Origin: Ceriagrion tenellum
Taxonomy: Eukaryota > Arthropoda > Insecta > Odonata > Coenagrionidae
NCBI GenBank assembly: GCA_963169105.1
Contig: OY720642.1
Coordinates: forward strand, 18,408,965 to 18,472,964
Reading direction: 5' to 3'
Length of the DNA stretch: 64,000 nt
Part shown: in pieces, positions 46,473 through 61,300 of the stretch
Layout: each line of letters begins with the position of its first letter
How positions within the stretch are numbered: the first letter of the stretch is position 1
The notes under the pieces: model-generated
The model's input: only the letters and a program-made list of their open reading frames with translations
Databases searched by the model: none
What the model was told of the DNA's origin: nothing
Program-made: the position numbers and the translations under genes

Positions 46473-49400
46473 GCACAGCACACTGGTTTCAAGGAAGAAA
46501 ACCTAAAAGTACTGAATGGAAAGCTTGGAAGAGGAAGATATTCCAGACGATCCGTTCAGTTATCCATCAAAATTCTAGCCGAGACCAATGGTGCTAACTT
46601 TTGCCGATGGAGCGAGAGACGGTGTTCCCATCGAGGTAGGAGGTATTTATCTATTCCTATTCAATGGTTACCGAGGCATTTGGCGACCGCAAAAAGTAAG
46701 GATTTAATGGGTCGTTCTCTCAGCGTGATTTGATATTATCGAGGGTAATAATTCTCCGTTTAAGTATCGAATTCTCGGGAACTGGAAACAACAGAATATT
46801 GGAGCGCAATGAAAGGAAAGACCAAATGCTCGAAACACGAATATGACTCCAGGCAGAAGAAGTTAAGTTACACGGCACACAAAAATCTAGCCGAAACATT
46901 CGAATCGAAAACATTTCAGGAGCTAATTCAGAAAGGCAAAGAAAGATATGGTACACGCCGGGAGAAAGGCGTCAGCAATATAGTGGCTGCAGGTAGGAAC
47001 TAGTTGGGAAAAGGAAGAATCGAACAATGAATTTAAAATTGTACTAAAGATACAGGAATGATGGGCGCTAAAGAGGGAATTAATGAAGGATAAGACGAGT
47101 TGGATTAGACAATCAATGAGGGTTGGAGTACTCGCTTAAATATTGCACGAAGAGGCTCTGTTGTCACAGATTCAATTAATACTATCCGCATTTAGTGTCA
47201 CATCCAATGATAAAATAAGACTACATCATTTTATGGCAAGGAAAATGATTTCTCGCAAAATACCAGATCAACCCGTTTGTTTTTCCATTATTGACGACGC
47301 ATTAAACTGACGTTCAAATATTTACGAAGTACATTATATATTCTTCTAAAGCGATTAAGATTAATTGAAACAAGACTATACAGAATAATGACAGCATTCG
47401 GCGTCCCGAATTACAATTCCATTTCTTAACGCGCCAGAAACAAAATAAGAGCAAGCATCACATTCAAATGACCGAATTAAACTGAATCCTGGAGAGCGGA
47501 CTTTCGATAGCACTAAAACAAAGACGATTTTCCCCAAAAATCGAAACCGATAATAACGAAAAATCCCAGAACACAAAGAAACGTGTGGCGCTCGGCCGGG
47601 ATTAAATAAGGCATGCTTGATTTCCCACATGCACGGAACAAAATTCAACAAAATCAATGCAATACATTTGGGAGTATTACACAAAAATCATTCACTTTCA
47701 TAGCGCCTTCACTATGGCCACGCGGAGACCAATTTTCTCAAATTCGATGTAAGGCCATCAACCACGGACACAAAGCAGATATTAGTAGTACGAAACAGAC
47801 TTAAGACAAATTTAATGTTTCATTGAGAGAAATTAACAACAAACAGAAACGTCACAATGAATACCGCTCGCACATCTAATTCCCATGAAAATCCTCCCAC
47901 ACAACTCAATCCTCACGCAACAGAAAAATTTGGATTCACTCAAAGACAAAATCCCAGTGCAAATTTCATCCCCATGGTGAACACCAAAACCTTTCTTCGA
48001 AAAGCCGACATTCGGCGGTTTAAATTACAAACTCATGCACAATAAACGAAATTAATGTAGCTGAAAAGAATACAAGCAAGCAGATTTAAGCACAAGAATA
48101 GATAAGGAATAAAAAAGTCCATTTAAATACTTTCAAATACGACCGCTTTTATTGGTCAAGAAAGCTTCATAGAGAAATATTCAATTAAATTTGTTTCTGA
48201 AAAAATACTTATGCTACTATTTCTATTTACATAGCACGACCCGTTTAATTCTTTAAATTCGTTCACCACAAACCGAACAGTAAAACGCATCAATAAAGGC
48301 ATGGAGAATAACATGACGGGCTAAACTTAGTCGAGAATCCAAATTTGTCCAAGGAAACTGGACAGACATCACCCACTTCGCTCCCACGACTTCTCCCCCC
48401 TCACACCACATCAACAAGCGCACGGCCCGACCGCGAATAAGGAGGAAACTTGTTGCTTCTACTCAAGAAAGAGGCAATTCTTATTTGCAGTAAGTGACAG
48501 GACTCAAAATATATCGTTACAGACGTAGATAGCGAACGCAAACCTGAATATGTCCTTCGTTATTCAAATAGAATGGAGCAAAGAGGAGAGGGGAAGCGAA
48601 ATAGAAAACCTTATGCAGTATTTGCGAGGTAATTAAACACTTTCACTAATGCATCAAGTCTCAAAAATTGACCACACGACGTTGGAGAAAATGAAGTGAA
48701 GAGACAGAAGAAGATATTAAATACAATTCCACTTATGAAAACGACAGGTCAGTGAGCGTTATTACAAGATTACCACGACCAAACTTAGCTTTTATCTCCC
48801 ATGTGACGCAGTTTGTTTTTTAGAAAGAAACTATTAGTCCGATTCGTGACTTTTCAAAATTTGTTGAATTATTCATTCGGTAAAGTCAGCAGCATATCAA
48901 ACCATACTAAAGTACAATAACATCCTTGAAATACATTCACGTGCTCTGAGAATGGGCTTGAAGCGACGATCAATTCATTAAAGCAAATAAGTTAGTTTAA
49001 ACGACATATAGATCTTTATACACCAAGCCAAATATACAAATTTCGAAAATTTTAGTCGCAGACAGCCTAAGTATTATCACTATGAGAAAAGTCAACTCTA
49101 ACAGAACCAGGACTTTTGCTCTCACTAACTGACACAGCTGAATCAACAGTACCGCAACAAAGGTAAGACTAACCAGTACATCAAGAACTTACAAATCCTC
49201 TACTAAACGTCCTTTGACCTCCAAAACGATAAATAAGCCAAAATTGACTGAGGCTGGATACATCAAAATCACCGAAGGAGATGCAGCACATACAGTAACA
49301 CTTTAGTCCTTTTAATCTCCTGACGAGCGGTGAAATAGGTAACGACACCAAAATAGAAGTAATGGAATACGGAAGTTCTGAAAGATCTCAACACGCTATA

Positions 49401-49794
49401 CGCAAACAAATGACCCCAGTGCGGCGTAGAAGCTTAGAAAAGTTTGTCAACACATGATAGTCGGCGATGTATTCCAAAACAAGCACACTGAACAGTTTGT
49501 CAGTAACCACAGTCATTTCTCAAAGAAATCTGTTGACCGGTTGCTCGGAATTGCTATGAACACCACCCCAAGAAGAATTATTTGTTTTTACGAGGATTTT
49601 GGTTGATTTAACGTCATCCCATTCCCTTAACTTTCGAATTATCTCTACGTACAACCAGTAATTCACAACTTCTGCAAAGACACATCAGCGGTATACTGAT
49701 TCCTGTTTAGGCGAATAACACTGCTCAATCATTCCTCCGCTTCCAGCAATTGAGAAGTTACTCTCCGCGAAATTTACCACAAAAATCCCGCAGG
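46473..49794. other. No recognised gene
   Basis: More than 3 kb with only frames of 60-102 codons, none with a recognisable domain. No repeat of the window's families is found here. Confidence 0.5.
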
Positions 49795-49870
49795 ACCATG
49801 AATCGAACTCCTGGCCTGTCGTACCAATGCCCAATGCCTACTGCGCTACCTAACACTCGAGGAAATTTAG
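49795..49870 (-). mobile_element. tRNA-like SINE head, antisense
   Basis: On the minus strand GTTAGGTAGCGCAGTAGGCA carries a good A box, and CCAGGAGTTCGATTCATGGT a good B box. Spacing is longer than in a simple tRNA, and acceptor-stem pairing is absent, so a SINE is more likely than a tRNA gene. Confidence 0.45.
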
Positions 49871-49939
49871 GAATCCAGGCAACTAGATGTCAAGCTCCTC
49901 CGGTCCGTCAAGCATGGGAACGTCAGGAAAAAGATAACT

Positions 49940-49990
49940 GCAAAGAATGGCCCTAACAGCCAAGTGTCCAACGTTCGATTCCAGGTCGAG
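49940..49990 (+). mobile_element. Possible B-box fragment of a SINE
   Basis: CCCTAACAGCCAAGTGTCCA followed by ACGTTCGATTCCAGGTCG looks like the 3' half of a tRNA-like head. It lies about 70 bases from an antisense head. Support is weak by itself. Confidence 0.25.
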
Positions 49991-51500
<1,510 letters not shown>

Positions 51501-51612
51501 GTAAATATAATGTTTCACTGCTACCGAAAACTTTTCACGCATAAGGAGGTAACAAAATGAAAAATAGTCCATGGGGTGAGAACTTGAGCATGAAACTTTT
51601 TGCGTTCCTTTC

Positions 51613-51628
51613 CTCTCTCTCTCTCTCT
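51613..51628. repeat. Short (CT)n tract
   Basis: Eight CT units lie between the (TA)n tract and unassigned DNA. Confidence 0.8.
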
Positions 51629-52799
51629 GACGTCAAAAGCAGAAGAGCCCCAACTCATATCTGAGACACAAGGTAAGATAAATCTCTCATGTGGTGTTCT
51701 GCCATAATTTCACGAACTATTTTCACTGGTATTCTCCCTCTCCTTGACATGAGATTTCTCGGAACTAGAAAACTTCCTCGATCTTCCAGTAATATTTCAC
51801 ATCTGATAGGTTGGCCATTTTGAACAACAATGAAGAATAAAATCTTCACAGAAATCGGATTTCTATTGGTTACTACACGTTGATTTAACTACATTTAAAA
51901 ATTTCGTCAAATTGTTCATAAAAATAGTCACAAATTATTGAAGATAACAGTTCAGTATAAAAATATCGGGACTAATATCGCTTGATCTTCGTCAAAATAT
52001 TAAACCTACAACATATTCACCGGTAGGTTATTCCGTCCAGACATACGAGTCGAGGACACCTAACGTCCAGGACAAGGAATCGTACGGATGCAAGCAGGAA
52101 ATGAACGGTTGGTTTCATGATGCACGCAAATCATAACAAATTGCCACTGGGTTATTAGAGTGACGTTCTAATACCCTCCCTCTCATTAATCTCTTGGTTA
52201 ATTCAATCATAGGATTAACTGACAGCAGCCCTCCATCCTTCCCCATCTAATGATAGGTCCCTTATTGCATTCTGATAGTAAGCAGGCGGTATTACGCTCA
52301 CAAACTAAATTTATATACATACACTTTCATAAATAATGGACATTTTTGGAGATCCAGGATTCTGTACAGAAGTGTAAAGTGGGAAGAATTATCGAGAAAG
52401 AGCATGATTGGAGTACGTCGAACAAAATAATTGGAGATGAAAAATACATAATTACGAGGGAATGAAACAGCTTTGTGGAGAATGGAGAGCTGAATTAACT
52501 CCAATCTTCGCATTGATAAGTACTGCTGATAGTCTTCTTTAATAAATAATTGTGATGGGCTTATTTTGATAAACGAAACTTTAAACCTGCTGTTCCATTT
52601 CACTTGAGTCTTATAACCACATACGCCACACACTATGTGAGTCAAGTGGACGCAAGGTTTAGGTCCTAAATTTTGTGATTAATTCTTCGTATTATGGACA
52701 AATACACTACTTAAACAACATCGAAAGCGAAAAAAAAATTCTGCAGCTCCAGTAAATATCTGAGATTTTGTCGGTGACGAGAAGGCGAGTATAACTAGC
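51629..52799. other. No recognised gene
   Basis: The 115-codon minus frame at 52298-52645 is unrecognised and lacks supporting signals. Confidence 0.5.
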
Positions 52800-52803
52800 T
52801 TAA

Positions 52804-53359
52804 GGTAGTCAGAGCGAGATAGTTCACTAGTCATAATAGAGACCATATTCGAATTATACGTTTTAATTACTCCAGCATTAGGGTAAATCAATTAAATATT
52901 ACATTATTTATGGTATAATTATATAGTTTTATATGACAGAAATTGTAAGTAATTAAATGAAAATATCTAAATAAGTCTTTAACTTGACTCATTTTTTTTC
53001 GCGCGGTGCGTTTGAAACTCCTTCAAAACGGAAGGTTTTTTGTGATACCCAAGAACCTACTGCGGTGACAATATGATTAATTTTCAAATATAGTTGAGAA
53101 AACATACCAACTACACACTGTTGGTTTTTTTACGACATCTAAGTGTTAGACATGCCTCATTTTGTAAATAATGTCTCTCTGGAGTGCATACACGTACCAT
53201 TTCCCATGTAAAAGGGCTGTTATATTTTGGTAAATACCTCCAAAAGTAATGCGGTAAGGGGTAGAATTTTTGATGCCATTGGATAGGTGAGATATTTTTC
53301 TTTAAAATGAGACCAAATTCATTGATTTCTAAGTAAAATGATATTTCGCTAGAACTACC
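52804..53359 (+). mobile_element. TTAA-flanked MITE, copy 3 of 3
   Basis: The left end follows TTAA (52800-52803) and reads GGTAGTCAGAGCGAGATAG. The right end reads TCGCTAGAACTACC followed by ATAA, a decayed duplication. It is about 556 bp in the same orientation as the other two copies, with scattered substitutions, so it is probably not the youngest copy. Confidence 0.8.
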
Positions 53360-53558
53360 ATAAAGCTTTTGTTCCAAGAAACAAAACTACACGAGCCTCA
53401 TATTTGGGTTTATGTGGGGCATATTTTTTAAAGAAAATATAGGCATCTGAACACTACCGTGTAAAAAAAAACTTCAGAAATAACATGCAATCTCAACTCC
53501 AGATGCCCCAAATAAGATGTCGAATAATTACTGTGATTATATTTTCGCTGATAACTAA

Positions 53559-53630
53559 GCACTAGCTGGGTTAGTCACATAGCTACTCAAATAATGCCTC
53601 TGAGGTCGCAGATTCGAGTCCTTCCATAGG
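53559..53630 (+). mobile_element. tRNA-like SINE head
   Basis: ACTAGCTGGGTTAGTCACAT then GGTCGCAGATTCGAGTCCTT gives A-box-like and B-box motifs at tRNA spacing. No cloverleaf closes, and the tail is not defined. Confidence 0.4.
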
Positions 53631-56600
53631 CATTAGTTCCCCGTGAACTTAGGTGACTCAGACGACTGATAGCAAGCCGAAACGGAGTATAAAATAGACC
53701 GAGGGTAAAATAATAACGATAAATTGCCAAAGAGCTAGGAAAAACACTGAATACAAAAAGATCAGGGAAAATTCTGAGAAGTAAACTATATCTTATCTTT
53801 AAATATGAAATTTTCGCTGACCCAACGGCATGTACCTGCAACAGAAGGTTGTTGATTGTACTTTCCCCGGATTCGAAACATATATTGTATTTTTTCATTT
53901 CACGCAAAGTTTTCCCCAGGGAAAATCAAATGGGTGACATCGATATGAAGAAAGTGGTATAGCATTAATAATTAAATTTTGAAATTGGAAAATTTTCGAC
54001 AATAAAAATATTTTTAACGCTAAGAACTTTAAATTATGTGATTAGATTACTTCGAATATTTCCCATTGTAAGCATAAATACCAAGAATTGAAATAATAAA
54101 CATTTAAATTCGATTTCTCCGTCGTCGCTCTTTAAATAACTACACAAAGGACACAATTTACTCCTTGCTTAAAGAAACGGAAGAAAATAGAAACTACACA
54201 ATCTATTCACGTATCCTACTCATTTACTCATGATTTATGAAATACAATTCCGTATATACAACATTCGCAGCCAATAGAAGAGGCAGATAATACCGAAATG
54301 CCTGAAGAATTCAATGACCGACTCGTTGGAATGAGTGTCAGTAGGGTGTTAAAATCTCCTTTCACGTAAGCATCATGCCAACGAACACACTGATTCCTCG
54401 AGTACCTACACAAAACATTGTAAGCAGTCCCGGGGATGTATTGAAGCGAACGCGAATTCTCAGTAATTGATCAAACATTAGAAGCTTAGCCAAGTCACTA
54501 AAAGTAAATTATCAGTTATTTATGGGAGGAAATATAAACGAAAGATAAAAAACTTGAGAGTATAGAATGTCAACTGATGAAGAATGATGGGGATTATTAG
54601 CATTCTTCAAAAGAAACAGGGGCAAGATTGGATAGCGACGAGTTAGGCGCCGGAAAAAGATAAATTAGGAGCCATACATTATCAAAAGGGTGTGACTACA
54701 CAAATATTTAATATCGCATTTCAAAGGCTTTCTCCGTGAGAGGCAGACACTTAGGCCACCTTTAATGCATCCACTAAAGAGAATGAAGGCATCGAATGAG
54801 TCAAAACATTTCACGTATCATGAGAAACACGTGGCATCAGACGGAACAGACATAAGACGAAAACAAAAGTGAGTAAGAAACGTAAAACTCATCCGTAATA
54901 ATAACAAAATTAAATTTAATTTTTCTTTCGCCACAATGAACCTACGATAACACGAAAACTAATAACTGAATATAACTAAACAAGGAACCACACACTGCTC
55001 CCATTAGGCATCTCCAGCTGGAGATTTACCCCCAAAAAACTATCAAATTACTAACCAATAACATCAGCTACCACCACTTAGTAATCGGGGATCAACATTT
55101 CAAATCAATGGACGTGTCCTAAGACCACAAAAATCTGGCACAAATGATAAGATTAAATATTTCCCGAGGATGTTCCCAAGGGTGGGTTATTCAGCACAGA
55201 AACATTCACTGAATTTCTCAGAACAGACGAAAATAGTGTAGCTCTCAAGAGCGGAGCATCGAAATATTAACATTTCGTAAAGCACATGCAATTTAATGCA
55301 CAGTTATTTATTTTCAGCGCGACATAAAAGTTAACAGATATAGAGATATCCATGACCTCAAGAACTGATTAACAAGGATGACTTTTAAGAACCGCTGTTC
55401 CCATTATTTTTTAAATTATAGATACTGTTCAATGAGACAATCAGGCATTAATGTCGTCTGATGAAAATGACAATGTATGGCTGAGTGGGGATCTAGGGAA
55501 ATAAATAGACGGTGAAAACAATGCAACACTCCGAGAAGCAAATCGCAAAATATTTTTAAATTAATATTCGGGGGGAGAGGGTAAGCATTTCTCAGATACG
55601 GTAATTATGAAAGACATTATAGAGCTTCCACGTACTCTGACCCGGAAGATTAAGAAAAGAGAGTATACCTATACATGAAAAAAATCATATATCCCGGAAA
55701 AATGGTCATAAACTCATCCAAACACCATATGCCCTCAAAGAAAACAAATGACCATAAAAGCCCTCTTATTCGCGTTATAAGATGAATATAAAGGTATAAA
55801 ATCGACAAAATTTGGATGGAATAGCTTACTGGGAAGGAATAACAAAATTTTGAGCATGCAAACCAAATAAACAGATATTACAACGAGGCTAATGAAAAGC
55901 TACCAGTTAAATGAACAAACACTATGATATTCACTGAGAAAGCTCCATGCATTTTAAAGAGTAGCCACCAGCCCATCTCTCATGGGGAACAGCAGTTTAC
56001 ATGAGCAATGACTATTTTCAACTAATGCCTGCCCCACACCATGGTAAATTGGGTGCCGACTCAAATACCGGCACGACATATTCAATAACATACGTATATG
56101 GACAGAATAGTTTCATTTAACATATAAGCTAACAATTACTTCAATATTATGCGAAGAGATTACATTAACACACCCAGCAAAATCCTGCGAAGTTGAAACT
56201 AATCACTGATATCGTGCAGCTGTTATAACGAAAAATTTTCTCCTGTCACGGAACGAAGGTGATGTTTACATGTCTGAGACATCTGGAGAGATCTAAATAA
56301 CCCTCATACCGCAAACCCGAAGATATACCCCAACATGTATTTAGAAAGTCACTTAACCCGCATAAACATAACATTATATACCGTTGATTAACCCAATCGT
56401 GCACAAACATGAAAATACTACTTCCACAGAATAACGCTAAGGATGAAATCGCACGTGATTAAGAAACAAAAAAATAGGAAATTAATTGCGACAACTCTAA
56501 TCCCTTAAATATTTATAACCAGATGCAAACCGAATTTAAGTGGCATAAGGAGCCGAATTTTGAGACAAACTTAATCGATACTATGCATTAATGCTTAGAG

Positions 56601-58188
56601 GTAATTAATAGCAGCGCTGTGATGTCCAAATGAGCCGAGTATGATTCTGTTCAATGCATATCAACACGCTAAGAGTACATGTTTATTCTGCCAACAATCC
56701 AGAGATCTCCTCACATGTGTGTTTCTCAGTAAAGAAATAAGTGTTCTCGCACTGACAGCTGTCATGCAATAGCCGTCGAGGAAAGGAGAAGTTTTCACGC
56801 GACTTACAACACTGAAAAACATTGGGATGGAAAAAAGTGGCAACGAAATTACTTCACTTACCCCATGGTGTCTTTTCCTGATGTCATTCACACAATAAAA
56901 CACGAAATTTCACAATTTACTTCTACTACCATCGTCTGAGGGTCATACCGCCGGAAGTGACATTACGTCACGAAGGTCTACTCGAGCACAGGGGAATGGC
57001 ACAGCACAGGGATTCGGAAAAATAATTCCAAAACGTCTACTTATACAAAAAAAACAATATTATATTCTTATAATGCAAATTTTTCATGCATTACCATCAA
57101 TTTCCATGTAGTATACTCCATTACAGCCAAAATATGAGTATGAATATGTTTTGATTTTCAAATTTCTCATACGTATTGAAACGGCGGAAAATTTTAAGAG
57201 ATTACCATTGCTGCTTGTCAAACCCCTTGGATTTACGTTTTAATTTGCGACCCAGTTGTCATCAAAGAGAAATTTCACTATAATCCTCGTTTCCTAGCAA
57301 TCTTATTGCCACGTTATATCGCAAGTCTCAAATACCTTGAGCAAAATATAGATTAATCATTAGATATTATAAAATCTTGTTCATAATGCACTAGGTAGTT
57401 AGTGTGAGTAACCGTTGATAACCTCCATCAAATACACTGACGAAATATTTTCTACACGTATTCTAAGCATCTAAGGTAGCTAGTTTTTTCGAGGAAAGCT
57501 TGGTGATGAGTGTGATTTCTCATATTCACCATTTGAAAGAAATTATGCAGGCTGGTTTCCAGTTGCTACGAATTCTAAAGTAAAGGACTAGTAGAGCCGT
57601 GAAGCAAAATTACTTACCAAACGATATTTCCCGAATAATAAGTAGAGACTTCACATTTATTTGGATAAGAATACCTTAGCAACCAATCATAGGCAAAGCC
57701 AGGCAAGTTTAGGAGGCAGGTGCAGGACATGAAAGATACTTCATACATTTTTAATTTTGACTCAATATACTTGTTGATCAATATGTTTCCATATTTAAGT
57801 GACTCCAGCAGTAATTACGATCCAAGTTAACCTATCCTATGTGCATCCTAGTTCAACTTTTTGTCAGATACTTTCATCTATGTACTTGATTTAGAGGGGA
57901 GTCAGAAGCCCCCTGACCCCCATGGCTATGCCCATGTATGTAACATCAAGCTTAACCAGTCTATTGTCGTTCAGTTCCAACTGAAATAACCTAGACAACA
58001 ACAGTAATTGTTGCTATGTTTCCATCAAATAAGGAATACAGTAGTTAAGTAAGGTTGGTAAGGTCCTCCTGAAAGCTAACAAGGGGCAACACCTTTCTAA
58101 TGCTGTTATCAATAAGTACTCAAGAGAATAAGTTCAAGAAATAAAAGTATCATTATTTAAATGTCATTCAACAACATTCACTCTTAAA
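53631..58188. other. Repeat-poor AT-rich stretch upstream of the gene
   Basis: About 4.5 kb without an identifiable transposon or gene. It should hold the promoter and any non-coding first exon of the gene that starts at 58189. TCAGTT at 57971-57976 fits the arthropod initiator, but a TATA box or downstream element is not evident, so I do not call a promoter. Confidence 0.5.
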
Positions 58189-58356
58189 ATGGAGAATTAT
58201 AAAGGAAAAACTCAAGATAAATATGACTATTACAAAATAAGAGCAAACAAAAAGCAAAATGGAAAAAGCAAAGCATTGCAATTTTTGGATATTCTTGGTA
58301 ACATGATTCAAACCAATGAGAGGAAGAGCGTATCAAGTTTTGATGCACTACTTAAG
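58189..58356 (+). CDS. Putative first coding exon of the unrecognised gene
   Basis: An ATG at 58189 has A at -3 and G at +4, a good animal start context. It opens 56 codons starting MENYKGKTQDKYDYYK and ending SSFDALLK. The donor AAG/GTACCT is weak: +3 and +6 fit, but +4 and +5 do not. The exon ends in phase 0, exactly what the exon at 61076 needs. The in-frame region before the ATG stays open back to a TAA at 58129 but offers no convincing acceptor with a pyrimidine tract, so an initiating exon is more likely than an internal one. The join is an inference, because the 2.7-kb intron could hide other exons. Confidence 0.45.
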
Positions 58357-61300
58357 GTACCTTAATTGTACATATGGCCTTCTCAGGTAACTCGTTTCAT
58401 GTGAGATACCTATAATAACATTATACATTTTGACATAGTGGGGCTCCTGCCAGAAAACTTTTAACTTCTTGCCAAAGGTACAATTTTTGTTTACCTTTAA
58501 TAAGAAAAATGTCGAAATTAAGCAAAACGTAAGAAAAAGGGCTGTTTGCAACTTTTTCTTGCATGAACTTTGACCTCCTAAGCAAAACACAACCCTATAC
58601 TCGATCTGGCCTACTTCATATTCCATTTAGTTGAGCATAGAGCATATGCTTTCAAGAGCACTTACTGCAAGCTTTTCCTACACATGCAGGAAATATGTAT
58701 TCATTTCAATTTCAACCATTTATTCACCATATTTTTAGTCAAGCATAAATCATCAAATTATCAAGTTAACAAAATGGTCCCTCAACACACGCTCACTCAG
58801 TTTGACCTCTAAAATATCATTGTTACTTTTGGAGAACTAATAATTAAGTACCTACTTTCTATGGGACAGGTTCTAGATGGCACCCCAAACAGCAAAATAA
58901 AAGGAAACCCAACCCATCTAACATTTTATACAAGAACAGACAATAGTTTTAATGTCACATGATATTTCTTTCATGACAACTTTATCCAGCTATGTTTATT
59001 TGACAATGATATTTAACTGAGATACTTGAACAAATTAAATCCTGAATGGTAAATTACTACAGCACTTACCGTCTCTAATTTTGATCTCTATCTTCCATAA
59101 AAAGGGCTATAATTATAGTTATATTTAAACATGTTGAGTAAGCAATTCATGTCTTGTTACAAAAATGTTTTTCACATCAGCAACAAGTATAGCCCAACCA
59201 AAAATTTACTTTCTTTAAGCACACATTGCCCCTATTAAGTACTTGTTCTAGCTAGACCACCATTGGGGATTCAATGCAGCAACTTCTTTCCTTGCATATT
59301 ATGAGTGTGGTATGATTTCAATAGGTAAAATCAAATCAATATACCTTCCTTGTATCGTAGATGGACGAGTATTTAACATTCTAATGAGCTTTCTCTTTGA
59401 ATTCAATTTTTTGCAGCTAATGGAAGCTTTAATGCTCCCCATATCACAAAGAAATCACTGAGAAAGAGTTCACATGAACCCATTAGCTTTTTTTCCCCCA
59501 CAATTTTCAGTGTCTCACCCAGTAACAGCCTTCCTTATTTGAATGAATATCAAAACTGTAATTAAAAAGTACCATGACCTGTACCATACAAAATTCAATT
59601 TTACTGCTTATCTCCATGTCCCCGTCTCTTCTTCACCATAAAGAATGCAGTGAAATGAGTAAGTGACAACCAACATACAACTAACTACACCTGCTAAGTA
59701 ATAACACTTTGTGAAGTGATGATGGCTCCATCCACATGTATCCTACGTATCAATTGTAAAAGGTAAAACTTACTACATCAGTCTACACTTAATTCTCTCC
59801 ATTCCTCTCAATACAAGACCAAGATGTGTCCTCATTTTTACGTTCTATGGGGCTAACAGTGATAGCAACTTTATCATCAATCAACTGAGAGGAACATGAA
59901 TGAGAAGATTTCACAGAGAAATAATCTAGAAGAATGTTTCACTGTGAATTTCTTCTTTAAGCATATATTCATTTCCTCACTTGGCAACTCCTTCTCAGGT
60001 CTCCAGATTGACATATGTTCTTAGCACAATTATTTTGTGAGACCACACCCCAAGTACTCCAGAAATGGATACCATGAAACTTTAGGACAGCACCTCAACT
60101 TAAAGAACAATCATCAAACGCACAATTGGCATTCAATTCTTGTAATACTGACAGAATAAGAGAATTTTCAACTATTTAAGCAAACAATTGCAGCTACCTT
60201 ACCTTCCTGGTTTCCTGCATCTTACTCCATCACCTCACTCCTCAAGGAAAACTCATTCTCTTGCCATGCAAAGAACCCAACCCCCCTCCAGGGAGGGGAA
60301 AGGCACAGAATTAACGAGAAAGGGGAGATAAGAAGGTCTTGCATCTAGGGCGACGGGATGAATATTAGTATAATTGGTGGATTAGGATTTAGAAATGGTT
60401 AGTAGTGTTGAGGATACTGAGGAGGTTAGATGGCATCATTAGGTTCAATACCATACTCCATATCAAATAAAAATGTACTTAACATTTTAACTGAAATGAT
60501 ATGATGAAAAAATGATCGCCCATCAACATTACCTTGACGAGTCACATCAAAAGTTTTTCAGCAAAAAATTCCCATTCTCTCATTAAAGGTACGTAGTTAT
60601 CGAGGAAGTCAATGCGGGTTTTCCACCGGGTCAAGTTGTCCATGTCTGCCGACGTTTCGATGACCGAGTTGCTCATCGTCTTCAGGGCATCGTCTTCATG
60701 CCCTGAAGACGATGAGCAACTCGGTCATCGAAACGTCGGCAGACATGGACAACTTGACCCGGTGGAAAACCCGCATTGACTTCCTCGATACCATACGCCG
60801 GGAAAGCCTTCGATCTTTCTTTACGTAGTTATTATCTCCTGCTTGCATTTTGATTGTATTAGCCTTTCTCATAAAGATTAGAATTCTCACAGCGTATTTA
60901 ATTCAGGGCATAAAACAAAGTTGATAGATTTAAATACCACATACTCCACTTTGCTGCACACACTACCGATGGACCCCACATCCCAGTGTACATTTAAAAA
61001 AAATGCCACTCCTACTACATTTAACAATTTTCCACTTCAGTGATCACAAGTAATATAATCTGTTCATTTTCACAGGATGCCACACTGCTAAGGAGTGTAG
61101 ATGACTTAATTAAGAAGGCATACAGCCAAATAAGTGATACACAGGGTGAGCAAAAGACGGAAGATTCTTTCCAATTATGAATCTTTAAAACTTTAGAAAG
61201 CGTTTGTATTGAAAATCACCCATATGTTAATCCTTACGCATAATTTAAATACCTAGTGGTGTAACTAGAAGTTAACCAAGGGGACAGTCCATACAGGGTG

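Noticed and set aside
57895..57940. Possible transposon end with GGGGGTCAGGGGGC on the minus strand
   Set aside because: It recalls common element termini and is loosely mirrored near 57690, but the inverted match is too weak to define an element.
57971..57976. Initiator-like TCAGTT upstream of the gene
   Set aside because: A six-base match without TATA or downstream element is not enough to call a promoter.
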